Shown here piece by piece: positions 35,712-43,516 of a stretch of 64,000 bases of DNA. The stretch covers positions 49,080 through 113,079 of the forward strand of contig JABUFA010000008.1 of the NCBI GenBank assembly GCA_013314755.1, read 5' to 3'. Source of the DNA: Chthonomonadia bacterium (GTDB taxonomy: Bacteria > Armatimonadota > HRBIN16). Made by a program: the position numbers and the translations under genes. Each line of letters starts with the position of its first letter. The first letter of the stretch is position 1. Below the pieces are notes generated by a model, which saw only the letters and a program-made list of their open reading frames with translations, ran no database searches and was not told the origin of the DNA.

Positions 35712-36781
35712 AACCGCCTCTCCTGCGCGCTGAGTGTGCCCTGCCGGATGCGCTCGCACAGGTGGTCGGGAACCTGCGCCAGATAGATCTGGCAGATGCC
35801 CGTCCTGTCCGAATTGAACAGCACGTAACGCCCGTCGGGGCTGAACTGCGGGTGCGGATGCGTCCACTGGGGATGCCCCTGCGAGCTGCGCGGGTAACAC
35901 AGCGGGCGATAACGACCAGTCGGCACGTGTACCAGCTGAAGCCCCTCATCGGGCCAGTTGGTATCGGAGACAATCCATTCACCGTCCAGCGTGGAGGCGG
36001 AGTGCCAGAAGTACACCCCCTGCGCGATGGTGGTGGGCGTTTCCTCTTCCGGCGCAATGCGCACCAGAGCGCGGTCGGGGGGCAGGGCACAGCCCTGTAC
36101 CTGCTCGCTCGTACCCAGGAAGGTGCAGTGCGCGAAGTCGTAACTGCTGGTATACACGCCCTTTTCCCTGCCGTCGGTATCCAGCAGGAGCCACGTCTTC
36201 CTGCCCTCGCGCCTCTGCCAGACCAGCAGCCCCCTGCCGCCCGGGCTGGCGGAGTGCATCCCAAAACCGCCCTGCTCGCCCTCAAGGATCAGCACCGCTT
36301 CCGAGCCATCGGTGGCGAGGCGCATGATGCCGGCGGTATCGTGCGTGGTGACCACCTGCGCGAAGTAGTATCTGCCATCGGCAGAGACGGCTCCTCCACC
36401 CATGCTGGCTACGCCGTGCGGAGTAATAATCTCCTCCTCGCGAAAGGTGTTGATGTCCACCTTCCACAGCGCGCCCTGGCGGTGGAAATACACGCAGTCG
36501 TCCCGTGGTGACATTACGAACCCTGCTGAGCCTTCCGACTCGGTCAGCTGGGTGAGGTTTGTGCCGTCCACGTCCACGCGGAACAGGTCCCACGGGGCGT
36601 CGCGTCGCGCCTCACGCTGGGACACAAAGATAAAGGTTTTCGAATCGGTGGTGAAGTTGCGCCCGTGGTACGGCAGCGCCATGCTCATAGTGGGGAAGCT
36701 GGTCACCTGCATCAGGCGCACGTCCGTCCGCGCGTCCACGAACTCGATGCGCTCGTGGTTATAGGTAGTGCCTTTAGCCAT
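35705..36781 (-). CDS. Oligogalacturonate lyase-like beta-propeller protein (PL22-like)
   Basis: 358 residues without a signal peptide. Repeated propeller blades carry SxDGRYYFAQ, FSPDGRYVLFNSDRTG and the HPQWTHPHPQ histidine tract near the C-terminus, as in oligogalacturonate lyases of the PL22/TolB-like group, where His residues bind Mn2+. It probably cleaves short pectin oligomers in the cytoplasm, but the match is by pattern and other propeller enzymes remain possible. It lies directly between the sialidase-like gene and the TctC-TctB fusion, fitting a carboxylated-sugar uptake and breakdown operon. Confidence 0.82.
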   Translation of the reverse strand: MAKGTTYNHERIEFVDARTDVRLMQVTSFPTMSMALPYHGRNFTTDSKTFIFVSQREARRDAPWDLFRVDVDGTNLTQLTESEGSAGFVMSPRDDCVYFHRQGALWKVDINTFREEEIITPHGVASMGGGAVSADGRYYFAQVVTTHDTAGIMRLATDGSEAVLILEGEQGGFGMHSASPGGRGLLVWQRREGRKTWLLLDTDGREKGVYTSSYDFAHCTFLGTSEQVQGCALPPDRALVRIAPEEETPTTIAQGVYFWHSASTLDGEWIVSDTNWPDEGLQLVHVPTGRYRPLCYPRSSQGHPQWTHPHPQFSPDGRYVLFNSDRTGICQIYLAQVPDHLCERIRQGTLSAQERRLW

Positions 36782-37981
36782 TCAGTCCCCCTGCAGAACC
36801 CAATCGATATTGAAGTGGGCGTATTTGATGCTTGACCCCTTGCCCGGCTGGCTCCAGCTGTAGGTGACGTGCAGGGTTCCGTCCTTCGCCTGAATGATGG
36901 AGGGGTACGAGTAAGAACCCTGACCGGGCTGGTCCAGCTCCAGATGGCGTTTCCATTTCCACGTTTTGCCCTCGTCATCGGAGATGAGCACGGCGAGGCT
37001 GTGTCTGCCGCGTTCGGTGTCGTTGCACACCATCGCCCAGTGTCCGTTCTGCAGGCGAATCACTTCCAGCCCTGAGCCGGGATTGGGGATGTCGTCGTCT
37101 ACCACGGGCGACCAGGTCATGCCGCCGTCGCGCGATTCGCTGCGAAGCACCCGCTGAGGCGGCGGACCGTTATCGCGCATGTAGGCGACCAGCGTGCCGT
37201 CGCGCTTCTGCACCAGGCTGGGCTGAACCCCTCCCATGCTGACCAGCGGTCGACTCGCCTGCCATGTCTTCCCGCCGTCATCGCTGATTGCCATGATGGA
37301 GAAGTCGAAGCCGTCGGAGTAGAGGGGCACAATGATGCGCTTGCCATCCAGCACGAAGGGGTGCACGCGCGTCATCCAGCCCATGCGCCGGAAGTATTTA
37401 TCGGCGGCGTTCTTGCGCCGCTCGGCGAGGTACTGCAAGCCCCGTTCGCGCTCCTCCGGCGGCAGTATCTGGTCAATGCGCTTCTCGTCCTCGTCGCACT
37501 GCTTCGCCACTATCTGAGCGAACTCATCGCCCGGCTTGAGAATCAGGATGTCGCTGTGTGTCCAGCGGGGCGCACCCGTGCCGCGCGGGTTGTCCGAAAT
37601 CTGGTAGCGCAGAAGCGCGGTGTGCCACTCGTTGGCGATGATTGCCACCCACATCAACCACAGCCTGCCCTGCGGGTCGACGAACATGCACGGATTGCAA
37701 TCGGGAAAGCCAATCGTATCTGCCATCAGGAACCGCTGGCTCCACGTCTTCGCCCCCTTGCGCTTGCGCATCCCTTCCACCTTCACGTCGTCGGCGGTGC
37801 GCTCGCCCGAACCGTTGTACCAGCACACCAGCAGGTCGCCGTTGGGCAGTTCCACAATGCACGAGCCGTGATTATGCCACCGTTCGGGCGGGAACAGCAA
37901 TTGCGCCTCGTAGAACGGTTTCTGCGCCCACGCGGGCAATGTCAACAGTGCCAGCAAGACCAGTACACCTCCTGCACGCAT
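36782..37981 (-). CDS. Secreted sialidase-like BNR-repeat protein
   Basis: 399 residues. The signal peptide ends at LPAWA (about 19). Asp-box motifs SDDGGKTW and SDDEGKTW, plus SRDGGMTW, mark a six-bladed sialidase-type propeller (exo-alpha-sialidase/BNR family). Whether it cleaves sialic acid is uncertain because many secreted BNR proteins in polysaccharide-degrading bacteria act on other uronic or acetylated sugars. AGGAGGTTATCT precedes the ATG at 37981. It is the first gene of the minus operon; the next gene starts at the adjacent base after its stop. Confidence 0.87.
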   Translation of the reverse strand: MRAGGVLVLLALLTLPAWAQKPFYEAQLLFPPERWHNHGSCIVELPNGDLLVCWYNGSGERTADDVKVEGMRKRKGAKTWSQRFLMADTIGFPDCNPCMFVDPQGRLWLMWVAIIANEWHTALLRYQISDNPRGTGAPRWTHSDILILKPGDEFAQIVAKQCDEDEKRIDQILPPEERERGLQYLAERRKNAADKYFRRMGWMTRVHPFVLDGKRIIVPLYSDGFDFSIMAISDDGGKTWQASRPLVSMGGVQPSLVQKRDGTLVAYMRDNGPPPQRVLRSESRDGGMTWSPVVDDDIPNPGSGLEVIRLQNGHWAMVCNDTERGRHSLAVLISDDEGKTWKWKRHLELDQPGQGSYSYPSIIQAKDGTLHVTYSWSQPGKGSSIKYAHFNIDWVLQGD

Positions 37982-38285
37982 AGATAACCTCCTGTTTGTT
38001 GAGCAATATTGCCACCCCCCTGTTCGCCATCTGGGAACGCTCTCCTGCTGTCAGGCTCTATGGAGTGCTGAAGCCATGCTTCAGCGCAACGCCCCCCCTT
38101 CTCAACCCTTGCGATTAGAAATCGCAGGCAACACAGAGCGAAACCTGCTGAAGCAGGTTATTGACGGCTGAAGCAAGCTTCAGCACTCCAAAGAGGTTAG
38201 CCTCCGTCGGTATGGATTGCTGAAGCCATGCTTCAGCGGATGCCTTTTCTACCCTCAAAGGAGGCTTTGCAATGAGCAGTAAGTG
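37982..38285. repeat. Nested GCTGAAGC/GCTTCAGC palindrome block
   Basis: The core of this 304-base gap (38061-38237) holds three copies of GCTGAAGC-loop-GCTTCAGC: 38067-38085 and 38219-38237 with loop CAT (identical 19-mers), and 38167-38184 with loop AA. Between them are GCGATT/AATCGC (38111-38125) and AACCTGC-TGAA-GCAGGTT (38142-38159). An outer inverted repeat, TGGAGTGCTGAAGC (38061-38074) and GCTTCAGCACTCCA (38177-38190), encloses the first part. The layout resembles dispersed intergenic palindromes seen in several environmental phyla. It also contains the upstream region of the sialidase operon. No open reading frame of interest was seen. Confidence 0.75.
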
Positions 38286-38315
38286 GTGACAAAATAGCAT
38301 CAGACATGCTATAAT
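38286..38315 (+). promoter_or_regulatory. Strong promoter of the HEAT-MoxR-VWA operon
   Basis: GTGACA (38286-38291, five of six -35 bases), 18-base spacer, and a perfect TATAAT (38310-38315) preceded by TG one base upstream (extended -10). This is among the best promoters in the window. Confidence 0.72.
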
Positions 38316-38321
38316 GAAGTC

Positions 38322-38501
38322 AAAGTAAAGCAGATTCTATGACGTGCACATGACACATAATGCTGTTAACCTGACCCCGCCCAAGTGTCTCAAAAACGGG
38401 GTGGTTCACCCAAGCGGGCATGATGGTAAAAGGAACATGCAAGGAAGGCTTCCGAATCAGGTAACCAGCGTCCGCCAGATACCGCAAGGAGGAGCAAGAC
38501 G
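38322..38501 (+). promoter_or_regulatory. Long structured 5' leader, candidate cis-regulatory RNA
   Basis: About 180 bases separate the predicted transcription start from the ATA codon at 38502. CCCCG (38375-38379) can pair with CGGGG (38397-38401), but the same bases overlap GGGTG (38399-38403), which can pair with CACCC (38407-38411). The two stems exclude each other. A third stem GCATG (38418-38422)/CATGC (38436-38440) closes a 13-base A/G-rich loop. AAGGAGGAG (38486-38494) is the ribosome site. No known riboswitch family was recognised. Regulation is inferred from the length and the alternative pairing only. Confidence 0.35.
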
Positions 38502-38705
38502 ATAGACCAGGTAGAAGCGCTAATCCAGCGACTGAACGATAGTTCCCCCGAACGACGCCGGGCGGCGTGTGAGGCGTTGGGTCAGATAGGCGACCCCCGA
38601 GCGATAGAGCCGCTGGTTCTGCGTGCGATGACAGAAAACGACCAGCAGGTGCTGGACGCCGTCAATGCCGCTCTGAAACAGCTCAAGCCGGAGCAGGCGG
38701 CATAA
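38502..38705 (+). CDS. Small HEAT-repeat protein with apparent ATA start
   Basis: About 67 residues: DQVEALIQRLNDSSPERRRA, then CEALGQIGDPRAIEPLVLRA and a final helix ending KPEQAA. This is a single HEAT/PBS-lyase-type repeat pair (the GDPRAIEPL turn is typical). The frame is open back to a TAA at 38427, but contains no ATG, GTG or TTG before the HEAT sequence. AAGGAGGAG at 38486-38494 points to the ATA codon at 38502, seven bases downstream, as start. The only canonical start in frame is an internal TTG that would remove the first helices. It may be an adaptor for the MoxR ATPase gene 29 bases downstream. An ATG-to-ATA change or sequencing error is possible. Confidence 0.6.
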   Translation: MDQVEALIQRLNDSSPERRRAACEALGQIGDPRAIEPLVLRAMTENDQQVLDAVNAALKQLKPEQAA

Positions 38706-38734
38706 TCAGCGCAATCGGACAGGTGAGGTTTACG

Positions 38735-39817
38735 ATGCAAAATCTCTCTGCACGCTTACGGGTATACGTGCGCACGGGGATACCTGTGCTGTTGTGGGGT
38801 CCGCCCGGCGTGGGCAAGACCGCCACGGTGCTCGCGCTGGCACGCTCCTTGCGTCTGCCGGTAGAGACGGTGATTGCCAGCATCCATGAACCATCCGATT
38901 TCAACGGGCTTCCGGTGGTTCACGACGGAGGGGTGCGCTTTGCGCCGCCTTCGTGGGCACTGCGTTTAGCCGAAGCGGGTCAGGGCATCCTGTTTCTGGA
39001 TGAAATCAGCAACGCCCCGCCGGCGGTGCAGTCCGCGCTGTTGAGGGTGATTCTGGAGCGCGTGGTGGGCGACCTCAAACTGCCGGATGGCATCACCATC
39101 ATCGCCGCCGCCAACCCACCGGACGTGGCGACGGATGGATGGAACCTGAAGCCCCCATTAGCCAACCGCATGGCGCACATCCAGTTCACTTTAAACCCCC
39201 AGGAGTGGACGGAGCAGTTCCCCGCCTACTGGGGCGAGCCGCCGCAGGTGGGCGACCTGCGGGAGGAGGTGTGGCTGAGGGCGCGTTCGCTGGTGGCGGG
39301 CTTTATCCGCTCGCGTCCGCATCTGCTCCTGCGCGTGCCGCAGACGGAGGAGGAGTCGGGGCGCGCCTGGCCCTCCCCGCGCAGTTGGGACTATGCCAGC
39401 CGACTGATGGCGCAGGTGATTCAGCACGGCGAGCCGCCGGTATCTGCCCTGCCCTACGTGGTGGAGGTGGTCGGCGAGGGGACAGGCACCGAGTTCATCC
39501 ACTGGGTGGAAAACATGGACCTGCCCGACCCGGAAACACTGCTGGCGCATCCCGAACGGTTGCAACTGCCTCCTGAAGGCGATAAGCAGTACGCCATCCT
39601 GTCTTCGGTGGTGGCGGCGGTCGTATCGCGCGACGGCGAGAAACGCTGGCAGTCGGCGTGGCGGGTGATGGCAAAGGCAGCGGAGGCAGGGGTGGACGAT
39701 ATCGCCGGCGCGGTGGCGCTCCAGCTGGCGCGCATGCAGAAACCGGGCTACATGCCCCCGCCGGAGATACGCGCCTTTGTGCCCCTGTTGCGCCGGGCGA
39801 ACCTGCTGAAGGAGTAG
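38735..39817 (+). CDS. MoxR-family AAA+ ATPase
   Basis: 360 residues. Walker A is GPPGVGKT (22-29), Walker B ILFLDE (85-90), sensor 1 lies in IIAAANPPD, and the arginine-finger region is PPLANRMAHIQF. This is the MoxR branch of AAA+ ATPases, which work as chaperone-like machines with VWA-domain partners to insert metals or mature complexes. The gene directly downstream encodes such a VWA partner, two bases away. ATG 38735 follows GTGAGG by a few bases and is preferred over GTG 38723. It is the second gene of the HEAT-MoxR-VWA operon. Confidence 0.92.
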   Translation: MQNLSARLRVYVRTGIPVLLWGPPGVGKTATVLALARSLRLPVETVIASIHEPSDFNGLPVVHDGGVRFAPPSWALRLAEAGQGILFLDEISNAPPAVQSALLRVILERVVGDLKLPDGITIIAAANPPDVATDGWNLKPPLANRMAHIQFTLNPQEWTEQFPAYWGEPPQVGDLREEVWLRARSLVAGFIRSRPHLLLRVPQTEEESGRAWPSPRSWDYASRLMAQVIQHGEPPVSALPYVVEVVGEGTGTEFIHWVENMDLPDPETLLAHPERLQLPPEGDKQYAILSSVVAAVVSRDGEKRWQSAWRVMAKAAEAGVDDIAGAVALQLARMQKPGYMPPPEIRAFVPLLRRANLLKE

Positions 39818-39819
39818 CC

Positions 39820-41142
39820 ATGCCCACCCTGCCCGAAAACCTGAGCGCGGCGCGCTTTCTGCTGATACGCCAGCGTCCCTACATGGCGCATGCCCTGTTC
39901 AGCCTGGTGCCTGTGCCGGTTGAACAGATGGCGCGCAGGTTCCTGGGCGCGATGGGGGTAGACCAGTACTGGCGGTTGTACTATGACCCGGAAGCCGTTG
40001 GGCGTTGGCAGGCGCCGGAGGTTGCGGGCGTGCTGTACCATGAGTTGTGGCACCTGCTCAACGCGCACCATGACCGCCTGAAGGTGTGGCCTCCGCTCAT
40101 CGCAAACCTGGGGGGAGACCTCGCCATCAACAGCATTATCCAGCGCGAGGCGCTGCCGCTACCTGAAGGAGTGGTCATGCCTGAGCAGTTCGGCTTTCCC
40201 CCCAATCTGACCGCAGAGGAGTACTGTGACCTGCTCCAGAAGCAGGCGGAAGAGCAGGCTACAGGGGCGCAAGGTAGTTCCCCGCAGGGACAGCATGGAG
40301 GCGCATCAAGACAATCGGCGCAGAGTGACTCTGCACGGCACCAGGAGAACGGCAGCTCCGGGCAATCGGCGCAGGGCAGCTCTGCACGAGAACAATCGGA
40401 GCCGGGCTTGCTGGTGCCGAACCACGGCTCCTGTGCGCACGGACAGCCAGAACCCTGGGAACTACCTGCTGGTGCGACCGATGTACAGTCGGTAGATGAG
40501 GCGCGGGCGGAGCTCATCCGCCGTCAAACCGCGCAGGCTATCCTGGAGCACGCCAAGAACCAGGGCGACATCCCCGGCGAGATGGTGCGCTGGGCGCGAG
40601 ACAAGCTGGAGCCGAAGGTGGACTGGCGGCGCGTTCTGCGGGCGGCGGTGCAGGGCGCACTGGCATGGACAGCAGGCATGTCCGACTACACCTACCGGAA
40701 GCCCAACCGCCGGCACAGCGTGCTGGGAGGGGTCATCCTGCCGAGCCTGCAAAAGCCTTTGCCCATCGTGGCGGTGGTGGTGGACACCTCTGGCTCCATG
40801 AGCGATCGCGAGCTGTCGCAGGCTCTGGCGGAGGTTTCGGGCGTGCTCCGGCAGGTGCGCCAGGTGACGGTGTTGAGCGTGGACTGCGCGGTGCATCACG
40901 TGCAGAGGGTGTTTCGCGCCGAACAGGTGCAATTGATTGGCGGCGGCGGCACCGACATGGGCAAGGGTATCCATGCGGCAATGAAGCTGAAGCCCACGCC
41001 GAATGTGATAGTGGTCATCACCGACGGCTACACCGACTGGCCGCCCAATCCACCGCCCCGCACGAAGGTCGTGGTCGCGCTGACGAACAGAAAGCAAACC
41101 GCACCCTCCTGGGCGCGAACGGTGTACTGCGTGCGAGACTGA
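39820..41142 (+). CDS. Metallopeptidase-like / VWA-like protein (DUF2201 family)
   Basis: 440 residues. The N-terminal domain (about 1-140) holds HELWHLLNAHH (74-84), a zinc-metallopeptidase-like HExxH motif with further His, as in the putative metallopeptidase domain preceding DUF2201. A Gln/Ser-rich linker (about 145-205) contains a 17-residue tandem repeat. The C-terminal VWA-like domain has the MIDAS start DTSGS (322-326), with GGGGTD and ITDGYTDW later. In this family the VWA domain is the partner of a MoxR ATPase, here the gene just upstream. A protein- or cofactor-maturation role is likely; the target is unknown. GGAG lies before ATG 39820. Confidence 0.9.
   Translation: MPTLPENLSAARFLLIRQRPYMAHALFSLVPVPVEQMARRFLGAMGVDQYWRLYYDPEAVGRWQAPEVAGVLYHELWHLLNAHHDRLKVWPPLIANLGGDLAINSIIQREALPLPEGVVMPEQFGFPPNLTAEEYCDLLQKQAEEQATGAQGSSPQGQHGGASRQSAQSDSARHQENGSSGQSAQGSSAREQSEPGLLVPNHGSCAHGQPEPWELPAGATDVQSVDEARAELIRRQTAQAILEHAKNQGDIPGEMVRWARDKLEPKVDWRRVLRAAVQGALAWTAGMSDYTYRKPNRRHSVLGGVILPSLQKPLPIVAVVVDTSGSMSDRELSQALAEVSGVLRQVRQVTVLSVDCAVHHVQRVFRAEQVQLIGGGGTDMGKGIHAAMKLKPTPNVIVVITDGYTDWPPNPPPRTKVVVALTNRKQTAPSWARTVYCVRD
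40312..40413 (+). repeat. 51-bp imperfect tandem repeat in the VWA protein linker
   Basis: Two units beginning CAATCGGCGCAG at 40312 and 40363 encode QSAQSDSARHQENGSSG and QSAQGSSAREQSEPG. CTCTGCACG recurs at the same offset. The repeat lies in the disordered linker between the metallopeptidase-like and VWA-like domains. Confidence 0.6.
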
Positions 41143-41145
41143 CCT

Positions 41146-41163
41146 CCGCGCCGACCGGCGCGG
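41146..41163. terminator. Hairpin between convergent genes
   Basis: CCGCGCC (41146-41152), loop GACC, GGCGCGG (41157-41163) sits in the 34-base gap between the VWA gene (plus) and the peroxiredoxin-like gene (minus). There is no T-run, so a bidirectional terminator is only likely by position. Confidence 0.4.
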
Positions 41164-41176
41164 TGGATTACACCCC

Positions 41177-41638
41177 TCACTCCGGGCACTGTATTTCCGA
41201 GAACCGGATGGCGTCTAACAGGGCGCGCAGGGCAGATTCCAGCTCTTCAGCGCGACAGTGCCTTTGATAGACCACCGCCCCATACCGGTCTAACCCGAAC
41301 AGCGAGAAGGCATCTTCGCGGTCGGCCTCATACCGCTCGAACACCCGCCCGTCGCGGTCTACCAGCACCTGGAGCGCGTCTGCGGGGATAGAGGACACTG
41401 GTTCCCGCACAATCATCAGAATCGTAGCGCCTGCCTCGTGCACATCGGAGATGAACCTGCCCACCGTCTGCAACACCGAGGGCGCATCCGCCGACCGGGG
41501 CACAAACAGGATTCCAACCGGCTGGCGCTGGCGGAAGGTGTGGAGCGATACGGGCTGACCGTCGCGGGCGGAGGGCAGGGTGAACGCTGGCGCGATGGTC
41601 TCCTCAATGGTGCCTATTGTCTGCAGGCGGTGCATCAT
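41177..41638 (-). CDS. Peroxiredoxin/thioredoxin-like protein lacking the catalytic cysteine
   Basis: 153 residues of AhpC/TSA-like fold: APAFTLPSARDGQPVSLHTFRQRQPVGILFVPRS opens the domain as in peroxiredoxins. At the place of the peroxidatic Cys (PxxxTxxC) the sequence reads PRSADAPSV with S54. The only cysteines are near the C-terminus (about 126 and 151). It therefore probably has no peroxidase activity of the usual kind and may be a binding or scaffold protein. Its ATG overlaps the upstream protease-like gene's stop by four bases, so the two are made together. Confidence 0.82.
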   Translation of the reverse strand: MMHRLQTIGTIEETIAPAFTLPSARDGQPVSLHTFRQRQPVGILFVPRSADAPSVLQTVGRFISDVHEAGATILMIVREPVSSIPADALQVLVDRDGRVFERYEADREDAFSLFGLDRYGAVVYQRHCRAEELESALRALLDAIRFSEIQCPE

Positions 41639-42771
41639 GGAGAGGCGGAACCTCGTTCGCCCAGCTGAACCCGCACGCGGATGCGTGCGGCGCCGCGCAG
41701 GAGGTCTATCTGCACCGTGTCGCCCGGTTTCAGGCGGCGCAGGGTCGCGCTCACGTCCCCTGCCCGTCGCACCGGCGTGTTGTTGATCCCCACAATCACG
41801 TCGCCGAGGCGAATACCGGCTCTCGCAGCAGGGCTGTTGGGAACCACGCGCACCACTTCCGCCCCTTCGCCGCCGTCGCGGTCGGCAGGCATCACTCCCA
41901 GAAAGGCGCGGCGCAGTCTGCCCGCGCGCATGTCGTCCAGCACCGATTTCACATCGTTGATGGGCACTGCCAGCGCTCCACCCGTCGCCCCGAAAAGCGA
42001 CATCTCCAGCGACGTGCCCAGACTGGGCGGGGCGGCGCGCCGAGCTGAAGCCGAATCCGGCGGGAGGAACACCATGCCGGGCGCGATGGATGCCACAATC
42101 ACGCCGACCACCTCGCCCCGCGCGTTGACCAGCGGAGCGCCGCTACCACCTGCCCCCACAGCGCCGCTGACCTGAAGCAGGTTGGACAGGAACTGCTGTT
42201 GACCGATGGCGCCGGTGCGCTCCCTGCCCGATACCATCACCAGCACCGCCGAGCGTTCGTAACCGCCCAGTGTGCCCACGCAAAGCAGAAGACTGCCCAC
42301 CTCCACCCTGTCCGAATCGCCCAGCGACAGCGACTGGGGCGTCGGCTCGGCACACTTCAGCAGGGCGAGGTTGGTGACGTCATCAACGCTGACCACTCTG
42401 GCGGTGGTGCGCCGCCCGTCCGCAAAGCGCACCGTGCAGGTCTCCGCGCCGCGCACGATGTCCGCGCTGGTAAGCACCCAGCCCTCGCGGTCAATAATGA
42501 ACCCGCTTCCCTTGCGCGAGACGGGGCTTGGCAGGTTCAGCAAACGCATCGCCTCCAGCCAGCGTCGGGCGGTCTCGCTGGGCGGAGCAATCGCGCGCAG
42601 GGACGGGGCGGTATCGGGCGCAACCAGCGCACCTCCCTCCACCGACACCACGCCTGCCTGCACCTTGCGGGTCAGGGAGGTCAGCTCTCGCTCCAGCGAT
42701 TCCAGCACGCTCTGGGCACTTGCCGACAGGGTGAGCATCCACACGCACAACAGCGTCAGCACCCAGCGCAT
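41635..42771 (-). CDS. HtrA/DegP-like secreted PDZ protein with degenerate catalytic triad
   Basis: 378 residues. The signal peptide ends at LSASA (about 19). A chymotrypsin-fold domain (about 85-280) and a PDZ domain (about 285-370; NSPAARAGIRLGDVIVGIN) match the HtrA group. Serine S210 in AGGSGAPLVN is kept, but the catalytic His position reads D104 (VLTSADIV in place of TNxHVV) and the catalytic Asp position reads N134 (DDVTNLALLK). It is thus probably an inactive protease that binds peptides in the periplasm. It is coupled to the Cys-less peroxiredoxin-like gene downstream and follows the anti-sigma gene by 13 bases. Confidence 0.88.
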   Translation of the reverse strand: MRWVLTLLCVWMLTLSASAQSVLESLERELTSLTRKVQAGVVSVEGGALVAPDTAPSLRAIAPPSETARRWLEAMRLLNLPSPVSRKGSGFIIDREGWVLTSADIVRGAETCTVRFADGRRTTARVVSVDDVTNLALLKCAEPTPQSLSLGDSDRVEVGSLLLCVGTLGGYERSAVLVMVSGRERTGAIGQQQFLSNLLQVSGAVGAGGSGAPLVNARGEVVGVIVASIAPGMVFLPPDSASARRAAPPSLGTSLEMSLFGATGGALAVPINDVKSVLDDMRAGRLRRAFLGVMPADRDGGEGAEVVRVVPNSPAARAGIRLGDVIVGINNTPVRRAGDVSATLRRLKPGDTVQIDLLRGAARIRVRVQLGERGSASP

Positions 42772-42784
42772 GTCCGTTCGCCTC

Positions 42785-43516
42785 CTATTCCACGGCTCCT
42801 GTGGTGGTGGGCACGGCGGCTTCCATCACGTAGCCCTGCGGCACGGGGGCAGAGGCAACCGGATGTGCCTCAACCACCACCGGCTGAACGGGCACGGGCG
42901 GCTCGGATGATGGCTGGTGGGTGGCCTCGGACTCCAGCGCAGGCTGGGCGACAGGCTCGGGCTGGACGGCGATAAGGATGCGTTCACGCGGACGGCGCAC
43001 CGGAGCAGACGGCGCCTGACGAGGCGGCTGACCGGGTGTCTTTTGCGAGGGCGGGGCGACACGCTTCGGTTGCTCGCGCTTCGTCCCTTTCTCCTCAGAG
43101 GGGGGCGCGGCGGGCTTCCTGTCTGGCTGAAGCGCTGGTGCAGGAGGAGCAGGGAGCTGCTGTGCCAGCTGAGGCGGTGTTGACTGCTCCTGCACAGAGG
43201 TATGACGCCATGCCACGAACCCAGCTATCACCGCAACTGCCACCGTAGAGAACGCCACAATCAGCCTCAGCGGCAACACGCGCCGGTCAGCCGGTTCCTT
43301 CACCGGCAGGGGACGCCATCCGGCGGGCGGCGAATCGGGCAGGAGGCGCGCAACCTGACGCATCGCCTGATGCGCTCGCCCGTACGCCTGCAGCTGTCGC
43401 TGACAGTGCGAACAGCCCTGCAGATGACGCCTTACCCAGCCGGGCAAGCCGTTTTCTATGTCACCCTCGCACAGCGCGAGGTAGTATTCTGCCCATCGGC
43501 ACAGTAGCCGCTTCAT
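42785..43516 (-). CDS. Anti-sigma factor (zinc-finger type) with proline-rich periplasmic tail
   Basis: 243 residues. The N-terminal zinc-binding anti-sigma motif H31-x3-C35-x2-C38 (HLQGCSHC) binds an ECF sigma factor. One membrane helix spans about 82-103, and the periplasmic part (about 110-240) is Pro/Ala/Glu-rich and low in complexity. The ATG at 43516 shares its first base with the last base of the sigma-factor stop, the usual coupled layout. It would hold the upstream sigma factor at the membrane until a stress signal, perhaps via the PDZ protein encoded next. Confidence 0.88.
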   Translation of the reverse strand: MKRLLCRWAEYYLALCEGDIENGLPGWVRRHLQGCSHCQRQLQAYGRAHQAMRQVARLLPDSPPAGWRPLPVKEPADRRVLPLRLIVAFSTVAVAVIAGFVAWRHTSVQEQSTPPQLAQQLPAPPAPALQPDRKPAAPPSEEKGTKREQPKRVAPPSQKTPGQPPRQAPSAPVRRPRERILIAVQPEPVAQPALESEATHQPSSEPPVPVQPVVVEAHPVASAPVPQGYVMEAAVPTTTGAVE

